Position numbers and translations under genes: made by a program. This document shows, one piece after another, positions 7,886 through 16,750 of a stretch of 37,424 nt of DNA. Below the pieces are notes generated by a model. That model was not told the origin of the DNA and did not search any database. It worked only from the letters and a program-made list of their open reading frames with translations. Origin of the DNA: Sedimentisphaerales bacterium (GTDB lineage: Bacteria; Planctomycetota; Phycisphaerae; Sedimentisphaerales; SM23-30). The stretch's first letter is position 1, and every line of letters starts with the position of its first letter. Where the stretch lies: assembly GCA_016934515.1 (NCBI GenBank), contig JAFGSR010000218.1, forward strand, positions 1 through 37,424, in the 5' to 3' direction.

Positions 7886-9175
7886 ATGCAAAAACAAAGC
7901 CTTTACATCACTAAGCTGGCGCTTGCGGGATTGTTTTTGATCACGGTGGCAGGTTTGGACAATTTTGTGCATTCTGCGGTACCCCAACCGGCGTTAGTAG
8001 CCCCGGCGGGTACCTGGCAGCTGGATTTGACGTTGCATGGGAATCCGCAAAAAATTTCGATAAAGTTGCCTGGAGCGGAAAAAACCAAGTCATTTTGGTA
8101 TTTGCTGTATTCGGTGACGAATAATACCGCACGGGAAGTTGATTTTTATCCGAGATTTGAGCTGTTTACGAATACATTCCGTTTGAGTTATGCGGGTGAG
8201 TCGGTGCGTAGGCCGGTTTTTGAGGCGATAAGAGAGCTTTACGCCGATACGCTGCCACTGCTGGAGCCTGAGTATCTGGTTTCGGGACGAATATTGGTTG
8301 GTCAGGACAACACGCGTGATTCGGTGGCGATTTTTGAGGATTTTGATTACGGCGCGACGGCGACGACGATATTTGTTTCGGGGCTGAGCAATGAGACGGT
8401 GAATGTTAAATATGATTCGCTGGTCGAGTCTGATACGGAGACGTCGCAAGCGTTGGTGGCACACTGGGGATTCGATCAGAGCCAGGGCAGTAGCGCACTA
8501 GACAGTGTGGGCGGCAATAACGGAGATTTGAACGAACAGCCGCTCTGGCGAGCCGGTTTGGGAAAGATCGGTGGAGCTTTGGAGTTCAACGGCAGCAGTG
8601 ATTGTGTGTCGGTGGCGAATGAGGCGGTTTTTGATCTTCGTGATCAGATAGCGGTTGCGGCGTGGGTGAAAGTCAGGGCGTTTGACACTGACGGGGTGAT
8701 TATCGCTAAGGGCAGTGACGGATGGGGCCTGAGATGCGACAGTGCAAACCGGACATTTCGGTTTGCATGTGGAGCGGGACCGGAGATGTCCGTGGCAGGG
8801 ACCGGCAGCGTTGGTGTTGATCAATGGCATCACGTTGTGGGAGTTTATGACGGGCAGGAGATTCGACTTTATGTGGACGGCTTTTTGAATAACAGCCGGG
8901 AAGCATCCGGCGAAATCGGTACTAATGACATTGGGGTTTGCATCGGTGGTGATCAGCAGATGAGCGGGTGCAGCTTTAATGGGATGATCGATGATGTTCG
9001 GATTTACAATCGCGGACTGAATCTGGCGGAAGTCAGATCGGTGATGGATTACGCCATGCCCGCGGAAGTTTTGTTACGTAAAACCCTGGCGCTGAAATAT
9101 CAAGTTCCGGGCGACGCTTTTAATCCCGAGCAGCGGGTGATGCTCTACCGCGATCGGGAATGGATAATGAGATAA
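7886..9175 (+). CDS. Secreted protein with LamG/concanavalin-like jelly-roll domain
   Basis: An exported protein of unknown specificity (429 residues). It has a signal peptide at about residues 1-31 (hydrophobic LALAGLFLITVAG). A first domain of about 150 residues follows, with the phrases WYLLYSVTNNTAREVDFYPRF and PEYLVSGRILVGQDN, which I cannot assign to a named family. A LamG-like jelly-roll domain spans about 190-390, with the typical phrases LVAHWGFDQSQG, GGALEFNGSSDCVSV, WHHVVGVYDGQEIRLYVDG and MIDDVRIYNRGL. Such domains bind carbohydrate or protein ligands. The ATG at 7886 has AGGA about 11 bases upstream and a good promoter at 7800. The reading frame runs up to 66 bases before rpmA, so some readthrough into the L27 gene is possible. 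Confidence 0.75.
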   Translation: MQKQSLYITKLALAGLFLITVAGLDNFVHSAVPQPALVAPAGTWQLDLTLHGNPQKISIKLPGAEKTKSFWYLLYSVTNNTAREVDFYPRFELFTNTFRLSYAGESVRRPVFEAIRELYADTLPLLEPEYLVSGRILVGQDNTRDSVAIFEDFDYGATATTIFVSGLSNETVNVKYDSLVESDTETSQALVAHWGFDQSQGSSALDSVGGNNGDLNEQPLWRAGLGKIGGALEFNGSSDCVSVANEAVFDLRDQIAVAAWVKVRAFDTDGVIIAKGSDGWGLRCDSANRTFRFACGAGPEMSVAGTGSVGVDQWHHVVGVYDGQEIRLYVDGFLNNSREASGEIGTNDIGVCIGGDQQMSGCSFNGMIDDVRIYNRGLNLAEVRSVMDYAMPAEVLLRKTLALKYQVPGDAFNPEQRVMLYRDREWIMR

Positions 9176-9241
9176 TTAATTAATTCAAAAATCAAAGATG
9201 AAAAATTAAAATTTTAAATTGAGAATATGGAGTAATACGAA

Positions 9242-9475
9242 GTGGCACACAAAAAAGGACAAGGATCATCACGAAACGGTCGCGACAGTAATCCGCAGCA
9301 TCGCGGTTTGAAAGCTTTCGGCGGGCAGGCGGTTAAGGCTGGAGCTATAATTGTGCGGCAGTGCGGCACTCCCTTTAAACCGGGCAAGAACGTGGGTATC
9401 GGGCGTGACAATACGCTGTTTGCGTTGTCGGCCGGCACGGTTAGTTTTAAAGGCCGCAAAGTCGAAGTATTATAA
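9242..9475 (+). CDS. rpmA: 50S ribosomal protein L27
   Basis: Ribosomal protein of the large subunit whose N terminus reaches the peptidyl-transferase centre. The 77-residue product begins [19 protein letters not shown], the L27 signature, and keeps the [24 protein letters not shown] core. The start codon is GTG at 9242, with GGAG about nine bases upstream. The protein begins directly at the mature-type sequence, without the Firmicutes-type N-terminal extension. Odd point: rplU (L21), which precedes rpmA in most bacteria, is absent here; a LamG protein gene takes its place. A strong terminator follows at 9536. Confidence 0.97.
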   Translation: MAHKKGQGSSRNGRDSNPQHRGLKAFGGQAVKAGAIIVRQCGTPFKPGKNVGIGRDNTLFALSAGTVSFKGRKVEVL

Positions 9476-9535
9476 TTGCCTGGTGACGCTGCGGCGGACC
9501 GAGACTGTTATGATGCGCGGAGAAAAAACGAAAAG

Positions 9536-9563
9536 AGAGTGGTTAGCCGCCACTCTTTTTTTT
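9536..9563 (+). terminator. Rho-independent terminator after rpmA
   Basis: AGAGTGG (9536-9542) pairs perfectly with CCACTCT (9550-9556) across a 7-base loop, and eight T residues follow from 9556. It separates rpmA from obg, which is unusual because the two are often cotranscribed. Confidence 0.88.
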
Positions 9564-9633
9564 ATGGTATTGACTGAAGTATTTGGAGCGGATCGGAAGT
9601 TGGCAGGCGATTGATAAGGACTGAATTGTTTTT

Positions 9634-10692
9634 ATGTTTATAGATGAAGCGGAAATTTTTGTGGAAGCTGGTGACGGTGGTAACGGATGTGTCAGTTTCC
9701 GCCGGGAGAAGTATATTCCGCGTGGTGGTCCGAACGGGGGTGACGGCGGTCATGGCGGGAGTGTTTTTATTACTGCCAAGGCGGGCGTTGATACGTTGCT
9801 GGATTTTACCGGTAAGCATCACTGGCGTGCCGGTCGCGGCGAGGATGGGATGGGCAAGGAATGTTCGGGCAAAAAGGGTGAGGATTTGCATATTATGGTG
9901 CCGCCGGGGACGATTATCCATGATATGGATTTGGATATGGTGCTTAAGGATTTGAGTGAGCCGGATCAGACGGTTTGTGTGGCACGAGGCGGCCTGGGTG
10001 GGTACGGCAACGCACGATTTGCCAGTGCCACCAATCAGACGCCCCGATTTGCGAAACCCGGCAAACCGGGTCAGCAGCGTCATTTGCGTCTGGAGCTGAA
10101 GCTGATAGCTGACATTGGGTTGGTGGGATTGCCAAATGCGGGCAAAAGTACTTTGTTGTCGCGGATTTCCGCGGCGCGGCCGAAGATAGCTTCTTATCCG
10201 TTTACCACGCTCAAACCGAATCTGGGGATTATCGAGCTTAGCGATTACCGTCGATTTGTGGTGGCGGACATTCCGGGACTGATTGAAGGATCGCACGCCG
10301 GGCAGGGACTGGGGCATGATTTTTTGAAACATATCGAACGAACGCGGATAATTGTTCACATGGTGGATGTTTCGTCGTTGGACGGGGCGGATCCGGTGCA
10401 GAATTATCACACGATTCGCAGTGAACTGGCACAATACAGTGAGGTGCTGGCGGATAAGCCGGAGATTATTGTGGTATCGAAAATGGACCTTGACCCGGAG
10501 CGGGAAAAGCTGGAAGAGTTCAAGGAGGAGCTGGATTGTGAGGTTATGGATATTTCGGCGGTAACAGGTGCGAATCTGAACCAGTTGTGCGAGAGGTTAT
10601 GGCAGGAAGTTCAGCAGGTTCGCAAAGCTGAGCAGGAATCCGAACAAAAGCAGGAAAACAAGGATGAAACTGATGGATCTGATAGCGATTGA
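9634..10692 (+). CDS. obgE: Obg family GTPase (ribosome assembly / stringent control)
   Basis: Essential GTPase that binds the 50S subunit late in assembly. The glycine-rich Obg fold spans residues 1-158 (EAGDGGNGCVSFRREKYIPRGG and GGDGGHGGSV). The G domain follows: P-loop GLPNAGKST at about 165-173, switch region PFTTL, DIPG at 212-215. The G4 motif reads SKMD (about 282-285) where NKxD is usual, a substitution worth noting though serine occurs there in some GTPases. There is no C-terminal OCT domain, only a charged Glu/Lys/Asp tail. Length is 352 residues. An AAGGA lies about 13 bases ahead of the ATG. The last 20-29 bases overlap the next gene, coaX. Confidence 0.95.
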   Translation: MFIDEAEIFVEAGDGGNGCVSFRREKYIPRGGPNGGDGGHGGSVFITAKAGVDTLLDFTGKHHWRAGRGEDGMGKECSGKKGEDLHIMVPPGTIIHDMDLDMVLKDLSEPDQTVCVARGGLGGYGNARFASATNQTPRFAKPGKPGQQRHLRLELKLIADIGLVGLPNAGKSTLLSRISAARPKIASYPFTTLKPNLGIIELSDYRRFVVADIPGLIEGSHAGQGLGHDFLKHIERTRIIVHMVDVSSLDGADPVQNYHTIRSELAQYSEVLADKPEIIVVSKMDLDPEREKLEEFKEELDCEVMDISAVTGANLNQLCERLWQEVQQVRKAEQESEQKQENKDETDGSDSD

Positions 10693-11575
10693 CATAGGCA
10701 ACAGTACAATATCGCTGGGCGTTTTTGTTAACCAGGAACTGGTGCGTACGGAGCGCGTGTCGGTGGCGGCGCCGGAGAAGCTGGTTGAGGTGATTGGTTC
10801 TATGCGGCAATTGTGCGGTGCGCAGCCTTTGGGTGCGCGAACGGTACCGGTGGTAGCGTGTTCGGTGAACGCTAAAGCTTTGCAGGTGGTGGAGCAGGCG
10901 ACCGAAAAGGCTTTGGACCAGAAGGTGCTGGTGGCGGGCAAGGACATTACACTGAGCATTAAGTTGGGAATCGAAGATCCGGAAAAAGTTGGGGCCGACC
11001 GTTTGTTGACGGCGTTGGCGGCTTACGAAGTGGTGGGAAGTGCGGTTGCGGTTGCCGATTTTGGTACAGCGACGACGATAGATTGTGTGAACCAGAACGG
11101 GATTTTTGTGGGCGGGACGATTATGCCGGGGCTGGGGTTGGCGTGTCAGGCGTTGCATGAGCACACGTCGGCATTGCCGGAGGTAGCACCGGAAATACCG
11201 CAAGGTGATTACGGAACCAACACCCGATTGGCGATTCAGCACGGGGTGTTTTATGGGGCGATGGGGGCGATGCGGGAGATTGTGGAGCGCTATGCTACGC
11301 TGCTGGGTCAGTGGCCTCAACTGGTGATTACAGGCGGTTACGGCAAAATTATTGCGCAGAAATGTGATTTTGCGGATTCGTTTGTGCCGGACTTGTGCCT
11401 GGACGGGATTTATCTGGCTTACCGGAAGTTCCATGAACATCTGGAAGATGAGATCCAGAGCAATCTTTCTCAACTGGAAAGTGAATTGAATGGTTTGGAT
11501 GGGGCAGATGGCTCAAGCAATTCGAAAGATGTTAACGGTTTGAATGGTATTAAAGGTCATCAGGACTTGAACTAA
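10673..11575 (+). CDS. coaX: Type III pantothenate kinase
   Basis: Phosphorylates pantothenate in the first step of coenzyme A synthesis. It has the ASKHA-type phosphate loop IDIGNSTISLGVF at the N terminus, then GADRLLTALAA and VADFGTATTIDCV followed by GGTIMPGLGLACQAL, all diagnostic for CoaX. I start it at the ATG at 10673, which gives the usual short lead before IDIGN and has AAGGA eight bases upstream. An in-frame ATG at 10664 is equally possible. The start overlaps the obg end and the stop overlaps the next ATG (TAATG), so three genes are probably translationally coupled. The final 35 residues form an Asn/Asp/Gly/Ser-rich tail absent from typical CoaX. Confidence 0.95.
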   Translation: MDLIAIDIGNSTISLGVFVNQELVRTERVSVAAPEKLVEVIGSMRQLCGAQPLGARTVPVVACSVNAKALQVVEQATEKALDQKVLVAGKDITLSIKLGIEDPEKVGADRLLTALAAYEVVGSAVAVADFGTATTIDCVNQNGIFVGGTIMPGLGLACQALHEHTSALPEVAPEIPQGDYGTNTRLAIQHGVFYGAMGAMREIVERYATLLGQWPQLVITGGYGKIIAQKCDFADSFVPDLCLDGIYLAYRKFHEHLEDEIQSNLSQLESELNGLDGADGSSNSKDVNGLNGIKGHQDLN

Positions 11576-12744
11576 TGGCAACCAAAGCGGCACTGATTAC
11601 TCCCGTCGGGGCAAGTGCAATTGCAACGATTCAGATTGTCGGGGGGGAAGCTGGGGCGGTTCTGGGGAAAATTTTCGTACCGGCTGGAAGTGGATTAACG
11701 CCTGAGTTAGTTTCGGATCGACCTGAGATGTTGCCGGATAAACTTTATTACGGCAGCATTTTCGATGGTGATGAAGTTGTTGATAAGGTGGTGGCGGTCG
11801 CTGATGGAGGGGGCGAAACTGTCGATATCAATTGTCACGGCGGGCCGCGGATTACCCAGCGGATTCTGATGCTGCTGAATGAGCTTGGTGTTGAGGTGAC
11901 CAGTTGGCGGGAACTGCATGAGGCGGATTCGATGGCAGATGAAATTGAACAGGTTCTACCGGGAGCGAAGACCCGGATGGCGGTTCTGGCGTTGACGGCG
12001 CAATGTCCCGGTGGATTGACCGGCAGGATCAAGGAACTGGCGACGAGACTGGAGAAGGACTCCGGGGAGGAACAATCGATTCGAGCAATGCAATCGGTCC
12101 GGACGGCGATTAAGCAACTGCTATCGAGTTATGCATTGGCGAAGAAATTGCTTAGCCCCCCTACCGTGGTTTTGGCTGGGCCGGTGAACGTGGGCAAGAG
12201 CACGTTGGCCAATGCGTTGACGGGAAAAACCCAGAGCATCACGGCGGATCTGCCGGGGACGACGCGGGATTGGACGGTGCAACTGGTGGAGATTAACGGT
12301 TTGGGGGTGAATCTGATTGATACCGCGGGGCGACGGGCTGCGGACGACCGGATTGAGGAACAAGCTCTCGCCAGGGCGGATGAAAAGCTTGGTCAAGCCG
12401 ATCTGGTTATTCTGGTGCTGGACAATGAACGTCTGAGAGACAGCAGGCTTGAGGATTACTCAGGAAAACTGCCTGAACCAGAAAAGGTGCTGACCGTCGT
12501 CAATAAATCCGACCTGATGGGTACGGCTGAGAGAGATTCGGATTATCTTTATATTTCCGCGTTAAAGAATGAAAATCTGGACCGGCTGCGCGAAGCGGTG
12601 GCGGGGCGGCTGGGATTTGCTAATTTTGATCCGACAGAGCCGTTGGTTTTTACCGAACGGCAGCAACGGTTGCTGAACAGCGCCCTTGGCGAAAATTCGG
12701 CAAAGGCAATGAGCAATTTTCTGGGAAAAATAGTGGGCCGTTAA
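11575..12744 (+). CDS. MnmE/TrmE-like GTPase lacking the C-terminal cysteine motif
   Basis: Related to MnmE, the GTPase that with MnmG modifies U34 of certain tRNAs. The N-terminal folate-binding-like domain is recognisable (ITPVGASAIATIQIVGG; ETVDINCHGGPRITQRIL). A helical segment and an inserted G domain follow: P-loop GPVNVGKST at about 202-210, GTTRD at 228-232, DTAG at 249-252, NKSD at 310-313. Canonical MnmE ends in a Cys-Ile-Gly-Lys motif; this protein ends NFLGKIVGR with no cysteine there. It is also shorter, 389 against about 450 residues. The N-terminal region is poorly conserved. It may be a specialised or degenerate paralogue, so I give no gene symbol. The ATG overlaps the coaX stop by one base. 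Confidence 0.82.
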   Translation: MATKAALITPVGASAIATIQIVGGEAGAVLGKIFVPAGSGLTPELVSDRPEMLPDKLYYGSIFDGDEVVDKVVAVADGGGETVDINCHGGPRITQRILMLLNELGVEVTSWRELHEADSMADEIEQVLPGAKTRMAVLALTAQCPGGLTGRIKELATRLEKDSGEEQSIRAMQSVRTAIKQLLSSYALAKKLLSPPTVVLAGPVNVGKSTLANALTGKTQSITADLPGTTRDWTVQLVEINGLGVNLIDTAGRRAADDRIEEQALARADEKLGQADLVILVLDNERLRDSRLEDYSGKLPEPEKVLTVVNKSDLMGTAERDSDYLYISALKNENLDRLREAVAGRLGFANFDPTEPLVFTERQQRLLNSALGENSAKAMSNFLGKIVGR

Positions 12745-13853
12745 ATTTTTATAAATGATTTTTTTCGGTACATCCACCAGAGAATCAGCCAGATGATGGC
12801 AAAAGCGACCAATCCCTGCGTTAATTCATACCAGTTTCCCATCCAGTCGGCAAGCCCGGCAACCAGGATGTCCGCCAGAATCCGGAAATCGAACAATCTG
12901 GTCACCATATAAACGGCGATAGCATTCATACCGATAACCGTGAAGACGAAGGCCCATTTACGGAAGCCCAAAACATCAATCACCAGGTAAAACAGGGCGA
13001 GCAATAAATAACACATTCCTCCCGAATAGAGAACGAAGGAACTGGTCCACAGGTGCTTGACAATGGGAAAGATTTTGTCCCAACACCAGCCCAGCAGTAA
13101 GGTTCCGACGCCGGCGGCGAGGAGGATTAAAACCCGGTCCCTCTGGCTGCGGTTCGAGCGTAACAATTTTCCGGCAAAGACCCCCAGCATGGTGGTGGCG
13201 CCAAAGGTAAGGCCGCTCAATATCCAGGAATAATTTGTTCCATCCTGAAAATGCCCGAAAATTTTGTGATCGAGCCAAATTGCCAGGTTAGCGTCCGGAG
13301 TCATAACCCCGGCTCCATGACCGGGGACCGGCACCCAAGCCATCAAGGCCCAGAACAAAAGCAGCAAGATTCCGGTAACGATAAGCTGTCCGCGAGTTTT
13401 GAGGTGCAGGATAAGAATGGCGGCGATGAGATAACCAACGGCAATGGCCTGAAGGGTGTTGCTGAACAGGTAAAGTCGGGAGAGGTCAAATTCCAACAGA
13501 TGCCCCTGAGCGACCATGCCCAAGATATACAGAATGATGAAACGAACGATAATATGGCGATAGAGCTTGGCGGTGCTGTCGCCTCGTTTGATGCGTTTGC
13601 TGAACGAGAAGGGCATCGCGACACCGACAATAAACAAAAACAAGGGCATGATTAAATCGATGAAATGAAAACCTTGCCATTCTACGTGATTCATTTGCTC
13701 ATGGAGAGATAATGTGGTGGGGCAATTTAAGGCTTTATGCAATCCGGCTACCAGCCACTCCCCCCCTATTATCCAGAACATGTCAAAACCCCGTAAAGCG
13801 TCCAGTGATACAAGTCGTCCATCAGATTTTAAGAGCTGTTCTTTTGTTTCCAT
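12741..13853 (-). CDS. NagX / HGSNAT-like membrane acyltransferase (DUF5009)
   Basis: Multi-pass inner-membrane protein of the family that includes heparan-alpha-glucosaminide N-acetyltransferase and bacterial NagX. Signature phrases are SLDALRGFDMFWIIGGEWL near the N terminus and HFIDLIMPLFLFIVGVAMPFS, followed by about nine or ten hydrophobic segments and a C-terminal WWMYRKKSF. The family is thought to transfer acetyl groups to amino sugars across the membrane; the substrate here is unknown. The ATG at 13853 has AGGA seven bases upstream; a TTG two codons earlier is possible. It converges on the mnmE-like gene with a 4-base overlap of the two ends, leaving no room for a shared terminator. 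It is 18 bases downstream of mutS on the same strand, so the two may be cotranscribed. Confidence 0.87.
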   Translation of the reverse strand: METKEQLLKSDGRLVSLDALRGFDMFWIIGGEWLVAGLHKALNCPTTLSLHEQMNHVEWQGFHFIDLIMPLFLFIVGVAMPFSFSKRIKRGDSTAKLYRHIIVRFIILYILGMVAQGHLLEFDLSRLYLFSNTLQAIAVGYLIAAILILHLKTRGQLIVTGILLLLFWALMAWVPVPGHGAGVMTPDANLAIWLDHKIFGHFQDGTNYSWILSGLTFGATTMLGVFAGKLLRSNRSQRDRVLILLAAGVGTLLLGWCWDKIFPIVKHLWTSSFVLYSGGMCYLLLALFYLVIDVLGFRKWAFVFTVIGMNAIAVYMVTRLFDFRILADILVAGLADWMGNWYELTQGLVAFAIIWLILWWMYRKKSFIKI

Positions 13854-13871
13854 AATCAATTCCTAAATTGT

Positions 13872-16547
13872 TTAACGGTTTTCGAGTTCAGTTTTTATTT
13901 CGTTTAGCAGGTTGATAGCCTGGAGAGGAGTGAGGTTGTTGAGGTCTACTTCGCGGAGTTTTTCGAGCATAGGGTCGGGCGGAGCGGCATCGAAGAGCAG
14001 TAGTTGACCATCGGATTGATCGGCCAATGGTCCGGCTAGTTGAGGAGCGTGAGCTTCGCGGGCAAAAGTGCTTTCCAGTTCCTGGAGGATTTCGTTGGAG
14101 CGTTTGACGATACCGTTGGGAATGCCGGCCAGGCGGGCGACGTGAATGCCGTAACTTTTGTCGGTGCGGCCGGGTATGATTTTGTGCAGGAAAACCACTT
14201 CGTCTTTCCATTCGCGGACGGCGACGTTGAAATTTTCGACGTTTTTGAGTAGATCGGCCAGCTCGGTGATTTCGTGGTAATGGGTGGCGAAAAGTGTGCA
14301 GCATTTGATACCGGTGGCGATGTATTCGGTGATGGCCCAGGCCAGAGCCAGGCCGTCGTAAGTGCTGGTGCCGCGACCGACCTCGTCGAGAATAACCAGG
14401 GATCGCTCGGTGGCGTTGTTGACGATGTTGGCGGTTTCGATCATTTCGACCATGAAGGTGCTCTGGCCGCGGGATAATTCGTCGGAGGCACCGATGCGGG
14501 TGAAGATTCGGTCCACCAGTCCCAGGCAGGCACTTTTGGCGGGGATGAAAGAGCCCATCTGAGCCATGATGACCAGCAGAGCGGTCTGGCGGATGTAGGT
14601 GCTTTTGCCGGACATGTTAGGACCGGTTATAATGGCCAGGTCAGCGTGGTTGTTGCCTAACTGCACGTCGTTGGGAACGAACTGGCTGGCGAGGGAGAAA
14701 TCAAGCACAGGATGGCGGCCGTCGATGATTTCCAGGGATTTTTCCTGTTGCATTTGCGGTCGGCAGTAATTGTGGTGGCGGGCGTTGTGAGCCAGAGCCA
14801 CCAACACGTCAATCCGGGCGACGGCGTCAGCGACCTGCTGTAAGTGAAGGATTTGGGCGGCAACCTTGGTACGGATTTCCTGAAAAAGGGTATCCTCCAG
14901 TTCGCGGGCACGTTGCTGGGCGGTGAGCACTTCGCTTTCGTAGCGTTTGAGCTCTTCGGTGATGTAACGTTCGGCGTTTTTGAGGGTTTGTTTGCGAACG
15001 AAATCGGGGGGGACTTTTTCGGTCTGGGCGTGGGTGACTTCGACGTAATAGCCGAACACTTTGTTGAAGCCGACTTTGAGGGTGGGAATCCGGGTTTGTT
15101 CGACAAGTTGTTTTTGGTACTGTGCGAGCCAGCTTTGGCCGTCATGGCAGAGGCTGCGCAGGTGATCTACCTGTTCATGGTAACCGGTGCGAATGACGCC
15201 GCCGTCACGACAGGTCAGCGGTGCATCCGGATTGATGGCGGATTCGATCAGGTCGGCAATTTTTTCCAAGCAGTCCGTTTGCTGGGCCAAGCGAACCAGC
15301 ATGTCGGCGGTGCAGCGGTCGAGAGCGGTTTTCAGCCGGGGCAGTTGGCGTAAGGCCTGCCCCAGCGAAAGCAGGTCACGAGGCGAGGCCCGGCCGGTGC
15401 TGACGCGGGCGGTGATGCGTTCGATATCGGTGATGTTGGACAGAAGGCGACGCAATTCGTCACGAATATCATCGGCGGCGACCAGTTCGGCAACGGCGTC
15501 CTGGCGAAACTCGATCTGGGCCAGATCGTTGAGTGGATAACAAAGCCAGTTGCGTAATTTGCGGGCGCCCATGGCGGTGAGGGTTTTGTCCAGGCTGTGC
15601 AACAGAGAGCCGGCGGTGGTGTTGTCGCGGATGGTGCGTTCGATTTCGAGGCTGCGCAGGGTGGTTTGATCCAGTTGCAGAAATTTTTCGCGGGAGATTT
15701 TTCGCAACTGGGAGATGTGACCCAGGGCGGTTTTTTGGGTTTCGATAAGATATTCGAGAACGGCACCGGCGGCGGCGATACCACAATCGGCATCGTCAAA
15801 ACCAAAACCTTCCAGAGTGGTGGTGCCAAAATGTTTTTTCAGCGTCTGGTGCCCCTGGTGGGGATCGAACACCCAGCCGGGTCGTTTGGTAACGATGGCA
15901 CCGGTAAGCTCGTCGAGCTGATCGGCAAAATTTTTGGGGATGGATTCGGGTTCTTCGCTGACAAGGCACTCGGCGGGGCGGAGTCGGACCAGTTCGTCCA
16001 TGAGGAAGCGGGCTTCAACCTGTTGAGCGTAAAACTGTCCCGTCGAAAGCTCCACCCAGGCAATCCCGGCAAATTCCTTGCGAATTTTGCCCCGGGTGGA
16101 TTTTCCGGAAAGGGATCGGCCCAGGCAAACGGCGGCCAGGAAATTTCCCGAGCGTTCATCGAGCAGGGCTTCTTCGGTAAGGGTACCCGGGGTAACCAGG
16201 CGAACTACATCGCGTTTGACGATGCCTTTGGCTTGAGAGGCGTCCTCGACCTGCTCACAAATGGCAACTTTGAAGCCGGCCTTAATCATTTTATTGAGAT
16301 AACTGTTCACGGCGTGATAAGGAACGCCGGCCAGGGCAATGGCACTGTCGCCTTTGGATCGACTGGTCAGGGCAATGCCCAGCACACGGGAACAGGTTTT
16401 GGCGTCATCGTAGAAAGTTTCGTAGAAATCCCCCATGCGGAAGAACAGGATCGAATCGGGATACTGAGACTTGAAATAATGATACTGCCGCATGGCGGGG
16501 GTCAGTTTCTGGTTATTTTTTTCGTCTGCCATGTCAACTGTGTGCAT
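13872..16547 (-). CDS. mutS: DNA mismatch repair protein MutS
   Basis: Recognises mismatches and recruits MutL. It is full length (891 residues, the usual MutS1 size). The mismatch-reading Phe-x-Glu motif sits in FFRMGDFYETF (Phe41, Glu43). The Walker A motif TGPNMSGKST is at about 641-650, Walker B LVILDEVGRGTS at 717-728 and the conserved FATHYHE at 753-759. The C-terminal helix LTPLQAINLLNEIK is intact. The start is either ATG at 16547 or ATG at 16532; neither has a clear ribosome binding site and the conserved part starts near residue 15. A strong promoter lies at 16639-16667. No mutL is nearby. Plus-strand composition over the gene is G-rich, like the genes to its left and unlike the glp genes to its right. 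Confidence 0.97.
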   Translation of the reverse strand: MHTVDMADEKNNQKLTPAMRQYHYFKSQYPDSILFFRMGDFYETFYDDAKTCSRVLGIALTSRSKGDSAIALAGVPYHAVNSYLNKMIKAGFKVAICEQVEDASQAKGIVKRDVVRLVTPGTLTEEALLDERSGNFLAAVCLGRSLSGKSTRGKIRKEFAGIAWVELSTGQFYAQQVEARFLMDELVRLRPAECLVSEEPESIPKNFADQLDELTGAIVTKRPGWVFDPHQGHQTLKKHFGTTTLEGFGFDDADCGIAAAGAVLEYLIETQKTALGHISQLRKISREKFLQLDQTTLRSLEIERTIRDNTTAGSLLHSLDKTLTAMGARKLRNWLCYPLNDLAQIEFRQDAVAELVAADDIRDELRRLLSNITDIERITARVSTGRASPRDLLSLGQALRQLPRLKTALDRCTADMLVRLAQQTDCLEKIADLIESAINPDAPLTCRDGGVIRTGYHEQVDHLRSLCHDGQSWLAQYQKQLVEQTRIPTLKVGFNKVFGYYVEVTHAQTEKVPPDFVRKQTLKNAERYITEELKRYESEVLTAQQRARELEDTLFQEIRTKVAAQILHLQQVADAVARIDVLVALAHNARHHNYCRPQMQQEKSLEIIDGRHPVLDFSLASQFVPNDVQLGNNHADLAIITGPNMSGKSTYIRQTALLVIMAQMGSFIPAKSACLGLVDRIFTRIGASDELSRGQSTFMVEMIETANIVNNATERSLVILDEVGRGTSTYDGLALAWAITEYIATGIKCCTLFATHYHEITELADLLKNVENFNVAVREWKDEVVFLHKIIPGRTDKSYGIHVARLAGIPNGIVKRSNEILQELESTFAREAHAPQLAGPLADQSDGQLLLFDAAPPDPMLEKLREVDLNNLTPLQAINLLNEIKTELENR

Positions 16548-16638
16548 TGGGCCAAATCTACCCGGCCAAATTGATAGTGCCGGAGTGCCGGGACCACCAA
16601 TTTTAAAAAGTACCGAAAGTATTTATTCAGAAAAATGC

Positions 16639-16667
16639 AGGATAACTGTTCGAAATACCCCTGTCAA
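16639..16667 (-). promoter_or_regulatory. Strong sigma-70-type promoter for mutS
   Basis: On the minus strand a perfect TTGACA is followed after exactly 17 bases by TATCCT. The predicted start is about 85-90 bases ahead of mutS. It places mutS in a transcription unit separate from glpD. The rest of the 203-base glpD-mutS gap shows only short imperfect palindromes. Confidence 0.6.
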
Positions 16668-16750
16668 GAAACATTGCCGGGGGTACATCGTGGCAACACC
16701 CTGTCCAGGCGGAAAGGCCCCATGGCTGATATTTCAGGCAATGCCAGTTC

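Noticed and set aside
9562..10434. Minus-strand open frame opposite obg
   Set aside because: Very basic, His/Arg-rich translation with no domain; it is a shadow of the conserved obg gene.
15597..16574. Long plus-strand open frame (325 codons) opposite mutS
   Set aside because: It is antisense to a fully conserved MutS. It shows no recognisable domain or start signal, and is a by-product of the GC-rich third positions of mutS.
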